From Clostridia bacterium (GTDB lineage: Bacteria > Bacillota > Clostridia > UBA1381): a stretch of 64,000 nucleotides of DNA. Positions 34,609 through 43,330 of this stretch are shown here, piece after piece. Each line of letters starts with the position of its first letter. Positions within the stretch are counted from its first letter, which is position 1. The notes under the pieces are model-generated. The model did no database searches. It saw nothing but the letters and a program-made list of their open reading frames with translations, and was not told the origin of the DNA. Location of the stretch: contig JAFSXU010000034.1 in NCBI GenBank assembly GCA_017443895.1, positions 1-64,000 of the forward strand, given 5' to 3'. A program made the position numbers and the translations under genes.

Positions 34609-35433
34609 CTACACTTCCACAGTTTTTGAAAATTCACTTATATTTGGATTTTTATTAGGCGTCATATCAGTTCCGATAAACGGCACATATCTAAAATCAT
34701 CGGGATTTTTCCTTATTATATTATCTATATACCGTATCATAAAATGCGCAGTCCATATATAGCCTAAAACATTCATATGCCCGTCAAAATAGCTCCTTTT
34801 AAATTCATCGTCGTACTTGGGCGCATCATGATACATATCTATGATATAGCAGTTTGGAAGCGTTTTTGAAATTCCTCTTAGCATATCCGAAAATCCACAG
34901 TCCCGTCCACCGTCATTGGGCATACTTACAAGGAAGAATTTTGTATCAGGCTGCATTTTCTGTATTCTCTGAATGATTTTTGCGTATACTCCGCAAAATG
35001 TGGGCTTATTTTTTGTGTAATCGCTGATATCTATGTCTGTTTTTGCATCTCCAACCTCACCGCCGTACAGCTTATCAAGGTTATCCTTGCCCCTGATGTC
35101 GTTGACACCCAATGCAATAATATATGCCTGTTTGAGATTATCCGCATCAAAAACATGCTTTAAGTCCTCATTATCGCCGCTGCGCTTGTCACCGTACTCA
35201 TACATCTGCTTTGCAGTAAGTCCGCCCCTTGAAAAATTTGTTACATCAATCCCTGTTGCACGCTCTATCTGCTTGCCCCACGAATAGTAGTAATAGTCCC
35301 AGTATCCTTTTTCGCCGTCCTTTAAAATATGCTCAAATTCGCCGCTTGAAAGGCTGTCGCCTATACAGCCTATATTTTTAAACACATTTATAAAAGCTCC
35401 TTCAGGCACAAATTCACTTCTTGGTAAGCTCAT
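34609..35433 (-). CDS. SGNH/GDSL-type hydrolase
   Basis: A 274-residue protein with SGNH blocks: IGCIGDSLSSGEF (block I, Ser about 30), SRGGLTA, ALGVNDIRGKD (block III Asn) and DGHMNVLGY (block V, Asp/His). No signal peptide. Members remove acyl or acetyl groups from glycans, which would fit pectin use here, but the substrate is inferred only from the neighbourhood. It precedes no clear partner and shares its strand with pepD upstream. Confidence 0.78.
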   Translation of the reverse strand: MSLPRSEFVPEGAFINVFKNIGCIGDSLSSGEFEHILKDGEKGYWDYYYYSWGKQIERATGIDVTNFSRGGLTAKQMYEYGDKRSGDNEDLKHVFDADNLKQAYIIALGVNDIRGKDNLDKLYGGEVGDAKTDIDISDYTKNKPTFCGVYAKIIQRIQKMQPDTKFFLVSMPNDGGRDCGFSDMLRGISKTLPNCYIIDMYHDAPKYDDEFKRSYFDGHMNVLGYIWTAHFMIRYIDNIIRKNPDDFRYVPFIGTDMTPNKNPNISEFSKTVEV

Positions 35434-35455
35434 TTTATTATCCCCCTTATATAAT

Positions 35456-36877
35456 TCATATTTCCTTTAAAATTGCCTTTAAAAATTCAAATACTCTCTC
35501 TACGCTCTTTATTTCCATTCTTTCATTTGTGGTGTGTATATCCAAAAGATTTGGGCCAAAGGATATGCATTGAAGCCCGGATATTTTGCTTGCAAATATT
35601 CCACATTCCAATCCTGCATGAATTGCCATAATTTCAGGTTCTTTACCGTACTGTTCTTTGTATACCCTCTTACATAGCTCCTGCAATCTTGAATTTCTGC
35701 TATATTCCCATGGCGGATATTCGCCCGATACCTCCACATCACAACCACACTCTTTTGACAGTCCTGTGATTTCGTTTATAAGCTCGGTTTTCTTTTCATT
35801 AACGGAGCTTCTGACTGAAAATGTAACAGTAATGCTATCGTTATTTGTCCGTATCACGCCTAAATTTGATGAAGTTTCAACAAGGTTATCAATGTATTGG
35901 CTCATTTCCCGTACTCCGTCTGTAACAGCAGATAGGAGCCTTGTTATCTCTGATTTATAGCCCTGTTTTTTACTAACCTCCGATACGGATATTTTAATAT
36001 TATCACCTGTGTGCTTGTAGCGGGTGCTAAATTCCTCCTCCTTATTTTTAGCCACTCGCTTTATAACTTCAACATCGGGTGTTGAAATTACGGTACAGGC
36101 GGATTTTGGTATTGCATTATCCTTTTGACCGCCGTCCATGCTTACAATATCAAAGGCTGTATATTGGCTAATCTCTTTTAAGAGCTCACCCATAAGGATA
36201 TTGGCATTTGCCCTGCCCTTGTCAATCTCGACACCGCTGTGACCGCCCAAAAGTCCCGAAATTTCAATTTTTACTGTGCTTTGATAGTCATTATCCGTTT
36301 TTTTAATGGGCATAATTGCCTTTACCGTTGCACCGCCTGCACAGCTTACGCAAAACTCGCCCTCTACCTCGGAATCAATATTTAAAAGGTATTTACCCTG
36401 CAAATTTGACATATCAAGGGCGTTTGCACCCAACATTCCGACCTCTTCATCAACCGTGAACACACACTCAATGGGAGGATGTGCAATATCATCAGCCTCT
36501 AAAATTGCAAGCGCATATGCAAGTGCAATTCCATCGTCTGCACCAAGAGTCGTGCCCTTTGCAAACACATATTCTCCGTCACAGTCTAATCTGAGCGCAT
36601 CGGTTTCAAGGTTAATATCACATTTCTCATCCTTTGCGCACACCATATCCATATGTCCCTGGATAATTACAGGCGTGTCACTTGCACTGTCCGCTGTTTT
36701 TGGCTTTTTTATTATTATGTTATTGTATTTATCCCGTATTGTATTTAGGTTAAGCCGTTTTCCAAAGGACTCAATATAATCGGCAATTTTTTGGGTATTA
36801 TACGAGCCGTGCGGAATTTGTGAAATCTCCTCAAATATTTCAAATACCCGTTTCGGTTCTAAATTATCAAGTACCAT
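35456..36877 (-). CDS. pepD: Aminoacyl-histidine dipeptidase (M20C, PepD)
   Basis: A 473-residue dinuclear zinc peptidase. Ligand regions are IQGHMDMVCAKD, GTTLGADDGIALAYAL, FTVDEEVGMLGAN (catalytic Glu) and the terminal FGPNLLDIHTTNERM. A lid domain runs about 190-390. It hydrolyses Xaa-His and other dipeptides in the cytoplasm. The RBS TGGAG lies before the ATG. It follows the rsmJ gene after 18 bases and is probably co-transcribed with it. Confidence 0.93.
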   Translation of the reverse strand: MVLDNLEPKRVFEIFEEISQIPHGSYNTQKIADYIESFGKRLNLNTIRDKYNNIIIKKPKTADSASDTPVIIQGHMDMVCAKDEKCDINLETDALRLDCDGEYVFAKGTTLGADDGIALAYALAILEADDIAHPPIECVFTVDEEVGMLGANALDMSNLQGKYLLNIDSEVEGEFCVSCAGGATVKAIMPIKKTDNDYQSTVKIEISGLLGGHSGVEIDKGRANANILMGELLKEISQYTAFDIVSMDGGQKDNAIPKSACTVISTPDVEVIKRVAKNKEEEFSTRYKHTGDNIKISVSEVSKKQGYKSEITRLLSAVTDGVREMSQYIDNLVETSSNLGVIRTNNDSITVTFSVRSSVNEKKTELINEITGLSKECGCDVEVSGEYPPWEYSRNSRLQELCKRVYKEQYGKEPEIMAIHAGLECGIFASKISGLQCISFGPNLLDIHTTNERMEIKSVERVFEFLKAILKEI

Positions 36878-36895
36878 ACTGACATCTCCATATTC

Positions 36896-37618
36896 TTATG
36901 ATATAACAATACAATCGTATCTTACAGCCTTACCCCTAATAGAATATGACGGCTTTTTACCTGCAAGATATTCACCCTTTAGCGGTCTTTTTATAAGTAT
37001 TTTATGCGGTTTTAAGCTAATTGCGGCACTCAACAGCTCGTCTTGATTTGTACAGGGCATTTCAAGCTTTTGAAGCAGTTGGAATTTCTTTTTTACCAGT
37101 GCGCTTTTCTGACGCTCGGGGAACATCGGGTCAAGCAGGATTAAGTCGGGCGTAAAGTCAAGCATTTTCATACCCTGTATGCTGTCTGCATTTATAAGCT
37201 CCATTCTGCCGACAATTTCAGATAGCTCATCAATCTCCCTTGCACGGCGCATAGCATCTTTTAAAAGCTCTGCAATTACCGCATCATATTCATACATTAT
37301 AACCCTGTATCCTGCCGAGGCAAGGAGCAATGAATCCTCGCCCATACCTGCGGTTGCATCAATTGCAACAGGGTTTTTATTCTTTGTCTTTGACGCTTTT
37401 ATAAGAAACTCACGGTCTAAGTTATTCTTTTTAAGGCGGGGTAAAAGCTTTGAAAAATCGCCCCTTAGCTCCAGTCCGCCTTGATTTAAGGACAATCCCG
37501 TATCATCTGATTTTAAATATAACATATCATCATCAGGCTTTATTGATACCAACTCTATTCCGAGTTTTTCTGACAGTCCATAAGCCGCTTCTGAATTTTT
37601 CGGCGCATATATTACCAT
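36896..37618 (-). CDS. rsmJ: RsmJ-like 16S rRNA methyltransferase
   Basis: A 240-residue class I methyltransferase. The family-specific SAM motif is AIDATAGMGEDSLLLASAGY, and the active-site segment is LLDPMFPERQKSALVKKKFQLLQ. RsmJ methylates G1516 of 16S rRNA. I place the start at ATG 37616-37618 (AAGGA about 10 bases upstream). The ATG at 37645 would lie only about five bases from the transcription start. Confidence 0.85.
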   Translation of the reverse strand: MVIYAPKNSEAAYGLSEKLGIELVSIKPDDDMLYLKSDDTGLSLNQGGLELRGDFSKLLPRLKKNNLDREFLIKASKTKNKNPVAIDATAGMGEDSLLLASAGYRVIMYEYDAVIAELLKDAMRRAREIDELSEIVGRMELINADSIQGMKMLDFTPDLILLDPMFPERQKSALVKKKFQLLQKLEMPCTNQDELLSAAISLKPHKILIKRPLKGEYLAGKKPSYSIRGKAVRYDCIVIS

Positions 37619-37656
37619 GTTTTTTACATCCTTCTTAACTTTCATTGCTTCATAAA

Positions 37657-37685
37657 ATTATATCACAGTAAATTTCAATAATCAA
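37657..37685 (-). promoter_or_regulatory. Promoter of the rsmJ-pepD operon
   Basis: Minus-strand TTGATT (37680-37685) and TATAAT (37657-37662) are 17 bases apart. Confidence 0.75.
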
Positions 37686-37688
37686 TAT

Positions 37689-37717
37689 TTGATTTATTTG
37701 TCGGCATATGTTACAAT
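37689..37717 (+). promoter_or_regulatory. Promoter of the leucine-rich surface protein gene
   Basis: TTGATT (37689-37694) and TACAAT (37712-37717) are 17 bases apart. It is back-to-back with the rsmJ promoter. Confidence 0.75.
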
Positions 37718-37740
37718 AGACCCAAGCGAGGTGTAAAAAA

Positions 37741-39660
37741 ATGAGAAAGCTTTTATTTGTTCCTATTATAATATCGTTACTTCTGCCAAGCCTTGTTCCG
37801 TATACATACGCAAAGGATATGACAGTTTTGGACACCGATATATCCGATTACAGCATCAGTGCATTTGATTTAGGCGATTATCCCTCAAGTAACAAAAAAG
37901 CACTTAAACTTCAAGCCGCATCAACACCTTTGACTCTTGACTATTCTTTACTGAATGATGTGCTTACAATTGAGGTATCGGATGCGGACAGTGCAAAGGA
38001 TTATTCACTCATTGTTGTTGAATACGACAACAACGATTTACCCCAAAAAACACATATTATAAACGATGTAGCATCGGACAACATTATCGGCACAGTCAAC
38101 GGCGAATACGAGCGTGCATTTTTATGGGATATGGATAATATGTCTGCGGCATGCCGTTCAATTTCAACCAAAACAAATTATGAAATAGTTGAGGGCAAAG
38201 ACGGAGACTGGAGCGTCTCACCCGACGGGCACACCCTCTATTCATACCTTGGCAAGGATACCGATGTTATAATCCCTAACAGCTATAGGGGTAAGCTGAT
38301 TAAGACTATATATAACCAAGCCGCCATAGCCAATATGACAAGCAATACAACATACGCACAAATAAGCCTTTTTGAGGGCAGAACTGATATAACATCATTT
38401 GTGATTTCAGAGGGTATTGCACAGCTTGGCCCCTGTGCCTTTTCAGGGTGCAGTGCAAGCTGTGAGCTGAAAATCCCGAAAACTCTTACATACATAGGTA
38501 ATTTTGCATTCAGAGGCTGTCAAAACCTTACCGGCAGTCTGGATTTGTCAAATGTTAAAACTCTGCAAAAAAGCGCGGGACAGCAGTTTGCATTTTGCTC
38601 TAAGCTTAACGGTACAGTTACTATGCCAAGCGTCGAAACAATCCCCACTGCCGCATTTTATGAGTGCTCTAAATTAACAGGCGGGATAAATCTTCCAAGC
38701 GGTGTTAAGGTAATAGATGAGTATGCCTTTAGCTGCAGCTCTACCCCGTCATTTACATCACTTACATTTCCCGATACATTGGAATGGATAGGCAAAGCGG
38801 CATTTCAAAATCAGTCAAGGATAAGCAATGTTGTGGTGTTGCCCGATAAATTGGAGCATATTGCAGATTTTGCATTTAACCACTGCTATTCAATAGCCAA
38901 CACAACTCTTACCATCCCTTCGTCTTTAAAAACAATAGGCGGAGACTTAACCGACGATGATGGAAATTACACAAACACAGGCTACGGCGGACATGTATTT
39001 TATGATTCTTTTAAGAGTCTGTCACGCTTTGAAGTAGCTGACGCTAATGAGCATTTTAAAGCATCAGACGGCGTTTTATACACAAAAGACGGCACAAGGC
39101 TCGTTGCATATCCGCCGGCAAAAACAAATTCCGCCTTCATTATACCCGAGGGCGTAACTCAAATTGATGAATTGGCGCTGGGATATTCAAAATTCCAAAC
39201 CCTTACCCTGCCCGACAGCTATGTTATATCGGAAACAGTGCCAAAAAACATTATAAATAACAAGGCAAATACCTTAGCCGTTGCTATGTATCATTACAAC
39301 AATTTAAAAACAGTTCTTGTTCATGATACAAACCCTAACTATGTAAGCATTAACGGTATTATCTATTCAGCAGACAAAACTAAGCTATGGTATGTTGCGC
39401 CAAAGTTTACGGGCGGAATTGTAGTATCTGATAATTGCAATGCCCTTATGAGCGGCTGTTGCTGGATGGAATACAATAACTACAGCGGAGAATTGTATAC
39501 ATCAATATCCATACCAAAATCCGTAACGACGATACATGCAAATACACTTTCAGACCTTAACAGAAAAACAAATAACTCGCAAACAAGGTTTATTATAAAC
39601 CTTGATGCGGAAAATGAGTATTTTACCGTAAACGAAAACGGTAATATAGTTACAAAATGA
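37741..39660 (+). CDS. BspA-like leucine-rich repeat secreted protein
   Basis: A 639-residue exported protein with a signal peptide (MRKLLFVPIIISLLLPSLVP, cleavage after TYA). A unique beta-rich region spans about 25-130. At least eight LRR_5/BspA repeats follow from about 150 to the end (units such as ISEGIAQLGPCAFSGC, IPKTLTYIGNFAFRGC). No sorting signal or cell-wall anchor is visible. BspA-type repeats bind proteins or surfaces, and many gut bacteria carry large families. RBS GAGGTG precedes ATG. Confidence 0.85.
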   Translation: MRKLLFVPIIISLLLPSLVPYTYAKDMTVLDTDISDYSISAFDLGDYPSSNKKALKLQAASTPLTLDYSLLNDVLTIEVSDADSAKDYSLIVVEYDNNDLPQKTHIINDVASDNIIGTVNGEYERAFLWDMDNMSAACRSISTKTNYEIVEGKDGDWSVSPDGHTLYSYLGKDTDVIIPNSYRGKLIKTIYNQAAIANMTSNTTYAQISLFEGRTDITSFVISEGIAQLGPCAFSGCSASCELKIPKTLTYIGNFAFRGCQNLTGSLDLSNVKTLQKSAGQQFAFCSKLNGTVTMPSVETIPTAAFYECSKLTGGINLPSGVKVIDEYAFSCSSTPSFTSLTFPDTLEWIGKAAFQNQSRISNVVVLPDKLEHIADFAFNHCYSIANTTLTIPSSLKTIGGDLTDDDGNYTNTGYGGHVFYDSFKSLSRFEVADANEHFKASDGVLYTKDGTRLVAYPPAKTNSAFIIPEGVTQIDELALGYSKFQTLTLPDSYVISETVPKNIINNKANTLAVAMYHYNNLKTVLVHDTNPNYVSINGIIYSADKTKLWYVAPKFTGGIVVSDNCNALMSGCCWMEYNNYSGELYTSISIPKSVTTIHANTLSDLNRKTNNSQTRFIINLDAENEYFTVNENGNIVTK

Positions 39661-39667
39661 CCGTTTT

Positions 39668-39703
39668 AAATGGCTGTTGTTTAAGAACAACAGCCATTTT
39701 TGG
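39668..39703. terminator. Terminator after the leucine-rich protein gene (GGCTGTTG family)
   Basis: AAATGGCTGTTGTT and AACAACAGCCATTT form a 14-bp stem, followed by TTGG and T-rich sequence. The core resembles the hairpins at 5302, 12420 and 47189. Confidence 0.8.
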
Positions 39704-39742
39704 TAAAAAAACAGTGTATTTTATATGTAATATAACTTTTTA

Positions 39743-39770
39743 TTGCATTAAATTCCGTTTATGCTATAAT
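39743..39770 (+). promoter_or_regulatory. Promoter of the MATE transporter
   Basis: TTGCAT (39743-39748) and TATAAT (39765-39770) are 16 bases apart, with extended -10 (TGCTATAAT). The leader to the MATE start is about 208 bases. Confidence 0.65.
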
Positions 39771-39772
39771 AA

Positions 39773-39858
39773 CCTCACGGCACACACAAAATCATAGATT
39801 TTGGTGCCTGAGAGAACATTGAAACACAGTGCTTCGGCACGATGCGCCTTGCATTTTT
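39773..39858 (+). ncRNA. Leader element copy 1 (candidate guanidine-IV/mepA-type riboswitch)
   Basis: GGCAC (39779-39783) pairs with GTGCC (39804-39808). Within it AAAATC/GATTTT (39788-39802) forms a hairpin. CCTGAGAG follows, then a perfect GTGC-TTCG-GCAC hairpin (39829-39840) and GATGCGCCTTGCATTTTT, which is terminator-like. Placement before a MATE efflux gene is the hallmark of the mepA motif (guanidine-IV riboswitch). I assign it from context and general architecture, not from a scored alignment. Confidence 0.45.
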
Positions 39859-39868
39859 GTTATAATAA

Positions 39869-39954
39869 CCTCACGGCACACACAAAATCATAGATTTTGG
39901 TGCCTGAGAGAACATTGAAACATAGTGCTTCGGCACGATGCGCCTTGCATTTTT
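39869..39954 (+). ncRNA. Leader element copy 2 (candidate guanidine-IV/mepA-type riboswitch)
   Basis: The copy is identical to copy 1 except for one C-to-T change in a single-stranded linker. All stems are kept: GGCAC/GTGCC, AAAATC/GATTTT and GTGC-TTCG-GCAC. It ends 30 bases before the MATE start. Two copies in series would sharpen or stack the response if both are functional. Confidence 0.45.
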
Positions 39955-39984
39955 GTTATAATACCTTGAACGGAGATGATGTTT

Positions 39985-41337
39985 ATGAAAACTCAAGATA
40001 TGACCAATGGCAGTCCCATGCGTAATATTTTAATCTTTGCCCTGCCATTGCTTTTGGGAAATATATTTCAACAATTATACAATGTTGTAGACTCTACCAT
40101 TGTCGGCAGGCTTATCGGCGCAGACGCTTTGGCGGCGGTCGGCGCGCCCGGAAATGTACTGATGCTTATAATGTGTCTATGCTTCGGGCTTACAAACGGT
40201 ACAGGTGTAATTATAGCCCAGTGTGTGGGCGCCCGTAATTTTACGCAGTTAAAAAGTGTACTTGGTACTTTTGTATTCATTATAGGAATATTGTCAGGTA
40301 TTATTATGGTTTTGGGAACAGCTATAGCCTACCCCATTCTAAGAGCGATAAATGTACCCGACAGCATAATAAAGGATGCGGCTCTTTATATGCGTGTACT
40401 TATCCTTGCGACACCGTTTACAATGATGTATAATGCTTGCTCTGCTATTATGAGGAATATGGGAAACTCAAAAACTCCCTTATTGGTTCTTATCCTGTCC
40501 TCAGTTTTAAATGCAGTGCTCGACATTGTTTTTGTTGCAGGTTTGCACTGGGGAGTCTTTGGAACGGCACTTGCAACCGCTTTATCAACTGCCATATCGG
40601 CGTTTGTATGTTTTTTGTTCTTATACAGGAACAGATTTGACCTTCACATAGACGGCATCAGAATACACTATACAAAAGATAATGCGCATATGATAATAAA
40701 AACAGGTGCACCGGTTGCAATGCAAAGCTGTATGATTTCACTCGGAACCTTGAGTGTAAACTCTCTTATAAACAGTTTCGGCACGCAAACAATGGCTGCA
40801 TATGTTGCATCGACAAAAATTGATTCTGTAGCTATTATGGTTATTATCAGTATGGGTATGTCACTTTCTGTATACACCGGTCAAAATGTAGGCGCAGGAA
40901 ATATAAAAAACATAAACACAGCCCTTATAAAAACGCTTTCTCTGGTTTTATCGTATTGTCTGGTAATTACAGTTATCCTGCTGTTCTTCGGTGATAAAAT
41001 CCTGTCATTGTTCTTGGATCCAAAAAAAGCGCCCGAATCAATAGCTATCGGAACACAATACTTAAAAATCATAGGCAGCGCGTATTTTATGGCAGGTATT
41101 ATGCGGTGTTATCTGAACATAATTCACGGCGCAGGCGATATAAATGTTTCTATGCTTACAGGTATTATTGAGCTTTCGGTAAGAATAATTGCATCATATG
41201 CTCTTGTACGCCCTCTTGGGGTTACGGGACTGTGGATTGCTATACCTATATCGTGGGGCTCCGGTTCTTTGGTTCCGCTAATACGCTACTACAGCGGAAA
41301 ATGGAAAGAAAAAACACTTGTAACAGCTCAAATATAA
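39985..41337 (+). CDS. MATE-family multidrug/cation efflux transporter
   Basis: A 450-residue protein with 12 predicted membrane helices in two similar halves. The MATE landmark is near the start (IFALPLLLGNIFQQLYNVVDSTIVGRLIGADALAAVGAPGN). The second half begins about residue 225 (IKTGAPVAMQSCMISLGTLSVNSLI). It exports organic cations driven by Na+ or H+. I place the start at ATG 39985 (CGGAG nine bases upstream). The ATG at 39976 touches the RBS. If the leader is a guanidine-IV riboswitch, guanidine or its derivatives would be a substrate. Confidence 0.9.
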   Translation: MKTQDMTNGSPMRNILIFALPLLLGNIFQQLYNVVDSTIVGRLIGADALAAVGAPGNVLMLIMCLCFGLTNGTGVIIAQCVGARNFTQLKSVLGTFVFIIGILSGIIMVLGTAIAYPILRAINVPDSIIKDAALYMRVLILATPFTMMYNACSAIMRNMGNSKTPLLVLILSSVLNAVLDIVFVAGLHWGVFGTALATALSTAISAFVCFLFLYRNRFDLHIDGIRIHYTKDNAHMIIKTGAPVAMQSCMISLGTLSVNSLINSFGTQTMAAYVASTKIDSVAIMVIISMGMSLSVYTGQNVGAGNIKNINTALIKTLSLVLSYCLVITVILLFFGDKILSLFLDPKKAPESIAIGTQYLKIIGSAYFMAGIMRCYLNIIHGAGDINVSMLTGIIELSVRIIASYALVRPLGVTGLWIAIPISWGSGSLVPLIRYYSGKWKEKTLVTAQI

Positions 41338-41346
41338 ATCTACAAG

Positions 41347-41380
41347 CCAAATCCACCTCAATTTTGCGGATTTGGTTTGT
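41347..41380 (+). terminator. Terminator of the MATE gene
   Basis: CCAAATCC (41347-41354) pairs with GGATTTGG (41368-41375), followed by TTTGTTTTTT. Confidence 0.8.
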
Positions 41381-41386
41381 TTTTTC

Positions 41387-41415
41387 TTGATTTTTATATG
41401 ATTTTGGCGTATAAT
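41387..41415 (+). promoter_or_regulatory. Promoter of the transglutaminase-like secreted protein gene
   Basis: TTGATT (41387-41392) and TATAAT (41410-41415) are 17 bases apart. Confidence 0.75.
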
Positions 41416-41447
41416 AGCATAGGTAGTAATCTTTGGAGGCTTGATCG

Positions 41448-43283
41448 GTGCGAAAGAAATTTTTATTAACAATATTTACAGTATTTACTGCATTATTTAC
41501 AGTGTTTAGTGCTACATCATACGCTCAATCGTTCTCTTCATCGCAAAAGAAACAAATATCAGAGCTTATGTACACTGCGGTTGATAATATGGAGTCTGAA
41601 ATTGATTTTACAGCTCTTCCGTTTGATATATCAGCTTCCGCTTCAAACGAGTTATATACAATATTTGAAAATATGGTGTATGATACACCTGAGTTTTTCT
41701 TTCTTATGCCGTCAGAAATTACGGCATACGCAATGGATGACAATATCATAAAATACGACATTTCAAAAACATACCTATGCACCAAATCAGAGCGTCAGCA
41801 AAAAATGAGCCAAATAGAGGCTATGGCTGATGAGCTTATTTATAACCTACGAACAAACCTGCTTTCGGGTTCTGTTGATATTGAATTTGACACTGCGCTC
41901 ATTCTTCATGACTATGTAGCAACGCTTGCCACATATGACGAGGCTTCATTCTCAAAAAAGAGCACCACGGGGCACGGTCTTGATTCTGTATTTATCGACC
42001 ATAAATCAGTTTGCCAGGGATATTGCTCGGCATATAAATACTTACTTAACAAGTGTGGAATTGAATGTGTAAATGCGTATAATTTAAGCCAGGAGCATGA
42101 ATGGTCAATCGTTAAAATCAACGGACAATGGTACCATGTTGATGTTACCTATGACAGTACAAAGTACTTAGGTACGGTCCTTCACCATTATTTTATGCTC
42201 TCGGATTCACAACTGCAGCAAACGGATGCAGCGGATAATTTGCCCGTACACACTACATGGGAAACTACAACGGACAATGCTGTATCATGCAGTTCATCAT
42301 CGTATAGCTCCATTCCCTACAGAGATGCAAAGACCGCAATTGCATTCACTCCCGACTATCGCTACTATGTGGATTATGCGCAGGAGGATTATCAAATAAC
42401 GGCGCACGGCGAAAACCAGCCGATGACAGCAACGGGTGCGCATATAGTGCAGTGCAATAAAAATAACACCGTGTCAAATGCTGAGTATCTGTACCTGCCA
42501 ACCATATGGTGGGCACCGAGTGCAACCCCCGTATATTCATCAGCTGTTTCATCATACCCTCACTATTCAAGATATTTTGGCGGTTTGGGCGCCTATGGAT
42601 ATAAGCTTTATTGCAATACAGGAAATGAGATTATGTGCATTGATACCGCGCAGGCAGCACCCTCGGCTGTATCCATCTTTAAATATACCTCGTCAAATCA
42701 TTATAATTCCGGAGTCTATCTCTTCGGCTCGGCAGTATTTAGCGCACAGATTGCCTATGCAGAGGGTGAATTTAAAAACGATCAGCTTACAAACACGAGT
42801 TTTGATATAAAATATTTAAAGCTTGCAAATACCGTTACCTTCAACTCAAACGGCGGTACATCTGTTCCGTCACAAACTGTCGGGCTTGACGGCGGTAAGC
42901 TGAGTGTACCCAATCCGCCAACATACAGAGGCTATGTATTTGACGGGTGGTATAGTGATTCTTCACTCACAAAGAAATTTGATTTTAATCAGAATATAAC
43001 ATCCGACATGACACTTTATGCAAAATGGAGTGTTCAGGAATTTCAGGCAAGCCGTTCAGGTTCAAGGATAAGCGTAAAAAAATTATCTGATTCAAAAGCC
43101 AGCCACATTATAGTATCTGCATACAACAGCTTGAATAAGCTTATATCAAGCTCCATAACTCCTGTTGGTGTATCGGTTAACCAGACGGTGGATATTGAAT
43201 TAAAAAATGTATCGGCTGATTATATAAAATGCTATTCATTTTCAAAAGCCGACGGATACAAGCTGATTTACAGTTCAAGATAA
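41448..43283 (+). CDS. Secreted transglutaminase-like protein with InlB-type repeat
   Basis: A 611-residue exported protein. The signal peptide (KKFLLTIFTVFTALFTVFSA) is cleaved after TSYA. A transglutaminase-core domain spans about 130-260, with the Cys-His-Asp pattern SVCQGYCSAYKYLLN, EHEWSIVKINGQWYHVDVTYD. A variable middle part follows. At about 465-530 there is one Listeria-Bacteroides (InlB B) repeat (VTFNSNGGTSVPSQTV, PPTYRGYVFDGWY). A short beta tail ends the protein. Start is GTG behind GGAGG. It may act as a peptidase or cross-linker at the cell wall. Substrate unknown. Confidence 0.82.
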   Translation: MRKKFLLTIFTVFTALFTVFSATSYAQSFSSSQKKQISELMYTAVDNMESEIDFTALPFDISASASNELYTIFENMVYDTPEFFFLMPSEITAYAMDDNIIKYDISKTYLCTKSERQQKMSQIEAMADELIYNLRTNLLSGSVDIEFDTALILHDYVATLATYDEASFSKKSTTGHGLDSVFIDHKSVCQGYCSAYKYLLNKCGIECVNAYNLSQEHEWSIVKINGQWYHVDVTYDSTKYLGTVLHHYFMLSDSQLQQTDAADNLPVHTTWETTTDNAVSCSSSSYSSIPYRDAKTAIAFTPDYRYYVDYAQEDYQITAHGENQPMTATGAHIVQCNKNNTVSNAEYLYLPTIWWAPSATPVYSSAVSSYPHYSRYFGGLGAYGYKLYCNTGNEIMCIDTAQAAPSAVSIFKYTSSNHYNSGVYLFGSAVFSAQIAYAEGEFKNDQLTNTSFDIKYLKLANTVTFNSNGGTSVPSQTVGLDGGKLSVPNPPTYRGYVFDGWYSDSSLTKKFDFNQNITSDMTLYAKWSVQEFQASRSGSRISVKKLSDSKASHIIVSAYNSLNKLISSSITPVGVSVNQTVDIELKNVSADYIKCYSFSKADGYKLIYSSR

Positions 43284-43298
43284 AAACAGTTCAAGATA

Positions 43299-43330
43299 AA
43301 AAACGAGTTGATATTATTCAACTCGTTTTT
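43299..43330. terminator. Bidirectional terminator between convergent genes
   Basis: AAAAACGAGTTGA and TCAACTCGTTTTT form a 13-bp stem around TATTAT. The stem includes the last codons of the leftward HAD gene. Confidence 0.8.

Larger units (their letters stand above)
39765..39956 (+). repeat. Tandem direct repeat, 2 x 96 bases
   Basis: Unit 1 is 39765-39860 and unit 2 is 39861-39956. They differ at one base only (C at 39827, T at 39923). A third partial copy begins at 39957 (TATAATACCT). Each unit starts with TATAATA and contains one complete copy of the RNA element described below. Confidence 0.97.

Noticed and set aside
39765-39956. CRISPR array
   Set aside because: There are only two units, adjacent without spacers, and no cas genes are nearby. 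It is a direct duplication.
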